A stretch of 64,000 nt of DNA from Marinobacter salsuginis. GTDB lineage: Bacteria; Pseudomonadota; Gammaproteobacteria; Pseudomonadales; Oleiphilaceae. Under the pieces are notes generated by a model. It made no database searches and was not told the origin of the DNA. It saw nothing but the letters and a program-made list of their open reading frames with translations. The translations under genes were made by a program, and so were the position numbers. The stretch covers positions 62,001 through 126,000 of the forward strand of contig NZ_BGZH01000003.1 in NCBI RefSeq assembly GCF_009617755.1, given 5' to 3'. This document shows, one piece after another, positions 60,170 through 64,000 of this stretch. Numbering within the stretch: position 1 is the stretch's first letter; each line of letters opens with the position of its first letter.

Positions 60170-60946
60170 CTAGCCTCCCTGCCCCGTTGCGCCGGTGGTT
60201 TCACCGGGTTGTTGCGTGGTGCCCTCTTCTTCGGTGCTTTCTTCCTCCGCTTCACTGGCAGCCTGGTTGGCCTGGTTCAGCGCACCCTGGGCGACCGCCG
60301 GATCAAAATCCGGCAGGGAAAAGGTCCGTACCAGCGTGCCAAAACGCTCGTGCTCCAGGGTCACTTCCATACCCAGTGGCAACGGAACATCCGGGCGGCT
60401 GCCCGGGGTCAATCCGGCCATGACTTCATCGGTGGGCCACTGCGGCTGCCAGCTTCGGTTGGAATCCAGAAACCGCACTTCCAGGCGTTTTACGCCCTCC
60501 AGAAGCAGCACATCGCGGCTGTCATCTTCCTGCCCCTGGTCCACCATGGGCCAGTACCGGCGCCGTAATTCGCTGCCGGTGTATTCCCAGCCAACACGCT
60601 GCAAACCACTGCGGCGGATTCCAAGAGGGTTACGCCAGCCCTGACGGGTCAACACCAGGGAAAAATCATCATCACGACTCGACAGTGCCGGCTGGAAATC
60701 GCCGTAAATATCCCTGGCCGGCCGGTTTACCACCTGCATGATATCCCGCTCAAGCAACAGCATGGCCCGCTGCAGGCCGTCGAACTGTTCAGCCAGCTCA
60801 TTCACCCGATCTCGGGAGTTGACCACCCCATTGATAACCTGCCACACGCCCAGCCCAATGACGGCGGTTATGGTGACCGCGATCAACACCTCCAGCAGGG
60901 TGAAGCCGTGTTGCAGCGGTTGGGAGGTCTTTGCTGGGGCGATCAT
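60170..60946 (-). CDS. gspJ: Type II secretion minor pseudopilin GspJ
   Basis: This 258-residue prepilin-like protein has leader MIAPAKTSQPLQHG followed by FTLLEVLIAVTITAVIGLGVWQVI, with the conserved Glu at position +5 after cleavage. The globular part carries VNELAEQFDGLQRAMLLLERDIMQ. The C-terminal 45 residues are Gln/Glu/Thr/Gly-rich low complexity. The ATG at 60946 overlaps the gspI stop. Confidence 0.93.
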   Translation of the reverse strand: MIAPAKTSQPLQHGFTLLEVLIAVTITAVIGLGVWQVINGVVNSRDRVNELAEQFDGLQRAMLLLERDIMQVVNRPARDIYGDFQPALSSRDDDFSLVLTRQGWRNPLGIRRSGLQRVGWEYTGSELRRRYWPMVDQGQEDDSRDVLLLEGVKRLEVRFLDSNRSWQPQWPTDEVMAGLTPGSRPDVPLPLGMEVTLEHERFGTLVRTFSLPDFDPAVAQGALNQANQAASEAEEESTEEEGTTQQPGETTGATGQGG

Positions 60947-61320
60947 CACTGCGCCCCCACGAAAGCAGACAGGGTATGGACCGGAACCGGAGCCGCGCCT
61001 TCCTCACGGTACAGGGCAACCGTGACTTCCACACGCCGCATCTTGGCCTCGGCAGTGGCGAGAATTGCCGTGGTCACACGCCAACGATAGGGCCCGAAAT
61101 CCGTGTCCTTGGAATTTTCGGAGATGCCGGGGATCGTTTCCTGCAGGCGGATTTCATTGATCCGGTTATCCGCCAACCAGCTGGCAAGGGTTTTATCCCG
61201 TACCCGCTCGTAACTGGAAATGTACTGGCTCCCCACTTCGGCTGCTGCAGTTGCAATCAGACCAAAGACAAGCAGCGCGATGAGCACTTCAATCAGCGTG
61301 AACCCGCTTTGAGTTTTCAC
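60946..61320 (-). CDS. gspI: Type II secretion minor pseudopilin GspI
   Basis: This 124-residue minor pseudopilin has leader MKTQSG and helix FTLIEVLIALLVFGLIATAAAEV with Glu at +5. The GspI core is SYERVRDKTLASWLADNRINEIRLQE. The start codon is GTG at 61320, overlapping the gspH stop. The end overlaps the gspJ start. Confidence 0.94.
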   Translation of the reverse strand: MKTQSGFTLIEVLIALLVFGLIATAAAEVGSQYISSYERVRDKTLASWLADNRINEIRLQETIPGISENSKDTDFGPYRWRVTTAILATAEAKMRRVEVTVALYREEGAAPVPVHTLSAFVGAQ

Positions 61321-61847
61321 CCGCTGCTCCCCTCATCGCCCGGCTTGCGCCACTCCATGGGCGATACACCATCAGAGGCAAGGACGTGTATGTTGTCAGA
61401 CCCGCTGCCGATGGTGAATTCAAGCTCGAACGGTGTTGTCTCGCCACTGGAAAAGAACACCACGTCCGGGAGCAAGGTGTCTTCGGAGGACGCCAGCCTC
61501 GGTGCATCGCTCTCGATAAACTCGGTAACCGTCAGCCATTCGGGAAGGCTACGGGCCCGGAACATGCGCTCGCCAGAGGCTTTCCAGTCCCCCGTCTGAT
61601 CCTGGAAGGCTACGAACTGGTAGCCGTCATCCTCAAGCCTCAAGCCCAGTTCCAGGTTGTTGAGTACGGCCTGCTCAGACGCCGTCTGCATGAGCAGATA
61701 CAGCTCCCTGACTTCGTTTTCCAGTTCCCGCTGCTGAGAGCTCCCCCCCATAGTAAACACGGCGAGGGATGCCAGAAGACCCACAACCACCAGGACCACC
61801 AGTATCTCAATCAGGGTGAAACCGGTCTGTCGGGAGCTGGCCTGCAC
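61317..61847 (-). CDS. gspH: Type II secretion minor pseudopilin GspH
   Basis: This 176-residue minor pseudopilin has leader MQASSRQTG and helix FTLIEILVVLVVVGLLASLAVF with Glu at +5. The downstream region (ELENEVRELYLLMQTASEQAVLNNLELGL) is the usual GspH segment. The start codon is GTG at 61847, six bases after the gspG stop. Confidence 0.93.
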   Translation of the reverse strand: MQASSRQTGFTLIEILVVLVVVGLLASLAVFTMGGSSQQRELENEVRELYLLMQTASEQAVLNNLELGLRLEDDGYQFVAFQDQTGDWKASGERMFRARSLPEWLTVTEFIESDAPRLASSEDTLLPDVVFFSSGETTPFELEFTIGSGSDNIHVLASDGVSPMEWRKPGDEGSSG

Positions 61848-61853
61848 AGTAAT

Positions 61854-62306
61854 TTAGCCTTCGGTATCCCAGACACTGATATCGGCGGCATCGCCGTCGC
61901 CGCCTTCCTGGCCGTCAGAGCCGTAGGAATACAGATCATAGGGGCCTTCGGTACCCGGGCTCACGTACTGGTATTCAGATCCCCAGGGATCTTCCGGCAC
62001 GCTCTTGAGGTAACCATCCGCGTTCCAGTTCTTCGGTTCCGGGCTGCCGCTGGGCTTGGAAACCAGCGCTTCGAGACCCTGCTGGGTAGACGGGTAATGA
62101 CTGTTATCCAGGCGATACAGGTCCAGCGCATTGGCAATGTTGCTCAACTGGGTTTCCGCCACGGTTACTTTTGCCTGATCACTACGGCCCATAATGTTTG
62201 GCGCCACGATGGCCACCAGCAGGCCGAGGATCACCATCACCACCATGATTTCGATAAGGGTGAAGCCGCGGCTGTGGTTGTGTGTGTTGAGTTTCTTGAT
62301 GGTCAT
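61854..62306 (-). CDS. gspG: Type II secretion major pseudopilin GspG
   Basis: This is the major pseudopilin, about 150 residues, with leader ending HSRG and helix FTLIEIMVVMVILGLLVAIVAPNIMG. The calcium-binding C-terminal region includes NSHYPSTQQGLEALV and DPWGSEYQYVSPG. GspG polymerises into the pseudopilus after cleavage by the prepilin peptidase. The ATG at 62306 gives a 15-residue leader; an in-frame ATG at 62327 would add seven residues. Neither has a strong RBS. Confidence 0.94.
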   Translation of the reverse strand: MTIKKLNTHNHSRGFTLIEIMVVMVILGLLVAIVAPNIMGRSDQAKVTVAETQLSNIANALDLYRLDNSHYPSTQQGLEALVSKPSGSPEPKNWNADGYLKSVPEDPWGSEYQYVSPGTEGPYDLYSYGSDGQEGGDGDAADISVWDTEG

Positions 62307-62374
62307 TGTCTCACTCGTCGTTGGCATTGATTGCTTTCAGTTCGGATTCGTCTACTGACAATCCGGCATGGGTG

Positions 62375-63586
62375 TCATCCCACGAGATTACTCATATTCA
62401 GTATCGGTAACATGATGGCCAGCACGATGATCAGCACCACTACGCCCATTACCAGTAGCATCATGGGCTCAAACAGCCCTACGATCGCGGCTATCTTGGA
62501 CTGCAGGGTGTTTTCCTGCATTCGGGCGGTCCGCTCCAGCATACTGTCCAGTTCACCACTGGCCTCCCCGCTGGCGATCATGTGAAGCATCATCGGCGGG
62601 AAATACCCGGTCTGATCCAGGGAACGGTGCAACGAGCCGCCTTCACTCACTTTCCTGGCCGCGTCCCTCAATTCCTGCCTGAGAAAATCGTTGGAGAGCA
62701 CCTCACCGGCAATGCGCATCGCTTCTACCAGCGGCACACCACTGGTAGTCAGAATACTCAAGGTGCTGGCATACCGGGCGGTGTTTACCCCACGAACCAT
62801 CCCGGAGAACAGGGGCAGATGTAGCAGACGCTTGTGAAACCGCAGCCGGAATCCGGGTTTGGTCAGGAAAAAACGGAACACCATCAGCGCCGCAACCAGC
62901 AGTATAAACAGGTAGACACCGTAATCCGCCAGAAATTCCGACACTGCCAGCATCGCCATGGTCAGCGTTGGTAACTCCTGCCCCTGCTTGAGAAACACAT
63001 CAATGATATCCGGCACCACGTAGGTGAGCAGGAACACCACGATGGCTATGGCGACGATACTCAGAATGATGGGATAGATTGCCGCCAGCTGAATCTTCTG
63101 GCGTGCCTCCTGACGGCTTTCCGTGTAATCCGCCAGCCGGTTGAGCACCAGGTCCAGATGGCCGGCGTGCTCGCCCGCGGCAACGGTGGACCGATAAAGC
63201 CTCGGAAACGCGCGCGGGAACTCGCCCAGGCTGTCCGCCAGGGTGTAGCCTTCCATGACCTTGGCCCTGATAGCGATCAGCATGCTCCGAATTCTTGGCT
63301 TCGGGGACTGCTGCGCGGCGGCAGAAAGTGCCTGCTCGATGGGAATACCCGATTGAATCAGCGTTGCCAACTGGCGGGTGACCAGGGCCAGGTCGGCAGC
63401 CGCCAGGGAGCCCCGGCTGCTCAGGGGATTGCTTCGGGCCTGCTTTTCTGCTGCCGGCTCAACCGCCAGTGGCGTCAGGCCGCGCTCCCGCAACTGCTGG
63501 CGAACGGCTCTCGGGGCATCCGCCTCGACCACACCATGTTTCTGCTTGCCGCGGGCATCTAGCGCCTTGTATTCGTATGCAGGCAT
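62375..63586 (-). CDS. gspF: Type II secretion inner-membrane protein GspF
   Basis: This 403-residue platform protein has two repeated cytoplasmic helical domains (LALVTRQLATLIQSGIPIEQAL near residue 66 and RYASTLSILTTSGVPLVEAM near 273) and three membrane helices (about 168-195, 216-240, 372-395). It opens with MPAYEYKALDARGKQKHGVVEAD. GspF links the ATPase to pseudopilus assembly. Three bases separate it from the gspE stop. Confidence 0.95.
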   Translation of the reverse strand: MPAYEYKALDARGKQKHGVVEADAPRAVRQQLRERGLTPLAVEPAAEKQARSNPLSSRGSLAAADLALVTRQLATLIQSGIPIEQALSAAAQQSPKPRIRSMLIAIRAKVMEGYTLADSLGEFPRAFPRLYRSTVAAGEHAGHLDLVLNRLADYTESRQEARQKIQLAAIYPIILSIVAIAIVVFLLTYVVPDIIDVFLKQGQELPTLTMAMLAVSEFLADYGVYLFILLVAALMVFRFFLTKPGFRLRFHKRLLHLPLFSGMVRGVNTARYASTLSILTTSGVPLVEAMRIAGEVLSNDFLRQELRDAARKVSEGGSLHRSLDQTGYFPPMMLHMIASGEASGELDSMLERTARMQENTLQSKIAAIVGLFEPMMLLVMGVVVLIIVLAIMLPILNMSNLVG

Positions 63587-63589
63587 GGC

Positions 63590-64000
63590 TTACTGACCCC
63601 GGTGTGTAACGCGGAGCACTTCTTCCACCGTTGTCACACCATCCAGTATCTTCTGCACGCCATCTGCGTGAATACTCGGGCCATGCTGGCGCGCCACCTT
63701 TTCAAGGTCCAGTTCACCAGCCCGCTTGTGAATCAGAGCGCTGATTTCCTCGGAGATCTCCACCACCTCATAGATACCGATACGCCCGCGGTAACCCAGC
63801 TGGTTGCAGTGGCTGCAACCCATTGCCCGATAAATGGTGGGCGGATTGGCGGGGTCCTGTTGCAGGAACTCGCAGTGCTCTTCGGTTGGCGTGTAGGGCT
63901 CCCGGCATTCCTTGCACAGAACCCGGACCAGCCGCTGGGCGACAATGCCCACCAGGCTTGAGGAAATCAGGAACGGCTCGATGCCCATGTCCATAAGCCG
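63590..64000 (-). CDS. gspE: Type II secretion ATPase GspE (C-terminal part, 5' end outside window)
   Basis: The gene runs off the right edge; only the last 137 codons are present. They include the C-terminal zinc-binding tetracysteine (CKECREPY and, after about 30 residues, [17 protein letters not shown]) that marks GspE, and the ending [13 protein letters not shown]. GspE powers pseudopilus assembly. The upstream genes gspC and gspD, if present, would be beyond the window. Confidence 0.94.
   Translation of the reverse strand, partial: RLMDMGIEPFLISSSLVGIVAQRLVRVLCKECREPYTPTEEHCEFLQQDPANPPTIYRAMGCSHCNQLGYRGRIGIYEVVEISEEISALIHKRAGELDLEKVARQHGPSIHADGVQKILDGVTTVEEVLRVTHRGQ

Noticed and set aside
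42..63900. CRISPR arrays, tRNA/rRNA genes, insertion sequences
   Set aside because: I looked for regularly spaced repeats, cloverleaf-like or rRNA segments and transposase genes and saw none. The internal protein repeats at 6126-6240 are coding.

Overview
The window looks like a chromosomal segment of a marine gammaproteobacterium of the Marinobacter / Alteromonadales type. That is inference from gene content (mqo, DabAB inorganic-carbon uptake, type II secretion cluster, CcoG, a bufferin operon, many LysR/AraC regulators) and a moderately high GC content. I see no rRNA or tRNA genes, CRISPR arrays, insertion sequences or prophage. No gene-free stretch exceeds 300 bases. The longest gaps (5720-6011, 26314-26586, 32227-32513) hold promoters or operators, or, in 32227-32513, nothing I recognise.

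Layout. 1-6300: a truncated LysR gene divergent from a PhzF-family isomerase; a 47-residue secreted peptide; a membrane-anchored sugar-kinase-like protein; a NodD-type LysR regulator; thioredoxin; an LpxR-type lipid A deacylase; and a repeat-containing secreted peptide. Three copies of one operator-like site, CATCA-N7-TGATG (containing the LysR/nod-box pattern ATC-N9-GAT), lie upstream of the 47-residue peptide, the kinase, and the lpxR/repeat-peptide pair. 6300-16050: alpha/beta hydrolase, glutaredoxin, dihydrolipoyl-dehydrogenase-like flavoprotein, NrtS, TetR with two operator palindromes, two near-identical ECF sigma factors in inverted orientation around a DUF1348 gene, AraC, CcoG and a MocR-type regulator. 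16100-20440: a copper-bufferin RiPP operon (bufA-bufB-bufC-doxX-thioredoxin) preceded by a YHS-domain gene and two mutually exclusive hairpins over the bufA ribosome binding site, with an AraC regulator divergent. 20500-22960: a second secreted peptide sharing LADRKSD and PYSGQxVIRG with the one at 6012, a second NodD-type LysR, MarR and a PNPOx-fold protein.

23000-32230: central metabolism. mqo and an isocitrate dehydrogenase with a large internal duplication form one unit. On the other strand a branched-chain 2-oxoacid dehydrogenase operon (E1 alpha, E1 beta, E2) is followed directly by a eukaryote-like protein kinase, and E1 alpha keeps serines at the positions phosphorylated in the mitochondrial enzyme. 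32500-40850: a periplasmic binding protein with a chemoreceptor, a peptidoglycan-binding protein, small DUF1127 and DUF465 proteins, FabH, a diguanylate cyclase, and yebG with a perfect LexA box. 40850-49930: dabAB divergent from a LysR regulator, a Baeyer-Villiger-type monooxygenase, a GntR regulator with a BASS-type transporter, and a J-domain-like membrane protein. 50060-57260: TonB receptor, binding protein and hybrid histidine kinase in a row, then glutathione reductase and a GNAT protein. 57317-64000: a type II secretion cluster gspE-F-G-H-I-J-K-L-M on the minus strand, with gspE cut by the right edge.

The most promising undescribed biology is (i) the secreted-peptide family together with the NodD-like operator set and envelope-modification genes, (ii) the possible RNA switch in front of bufA, and (iii) the kinase attached to the branched-chain dehydrogenase operon.
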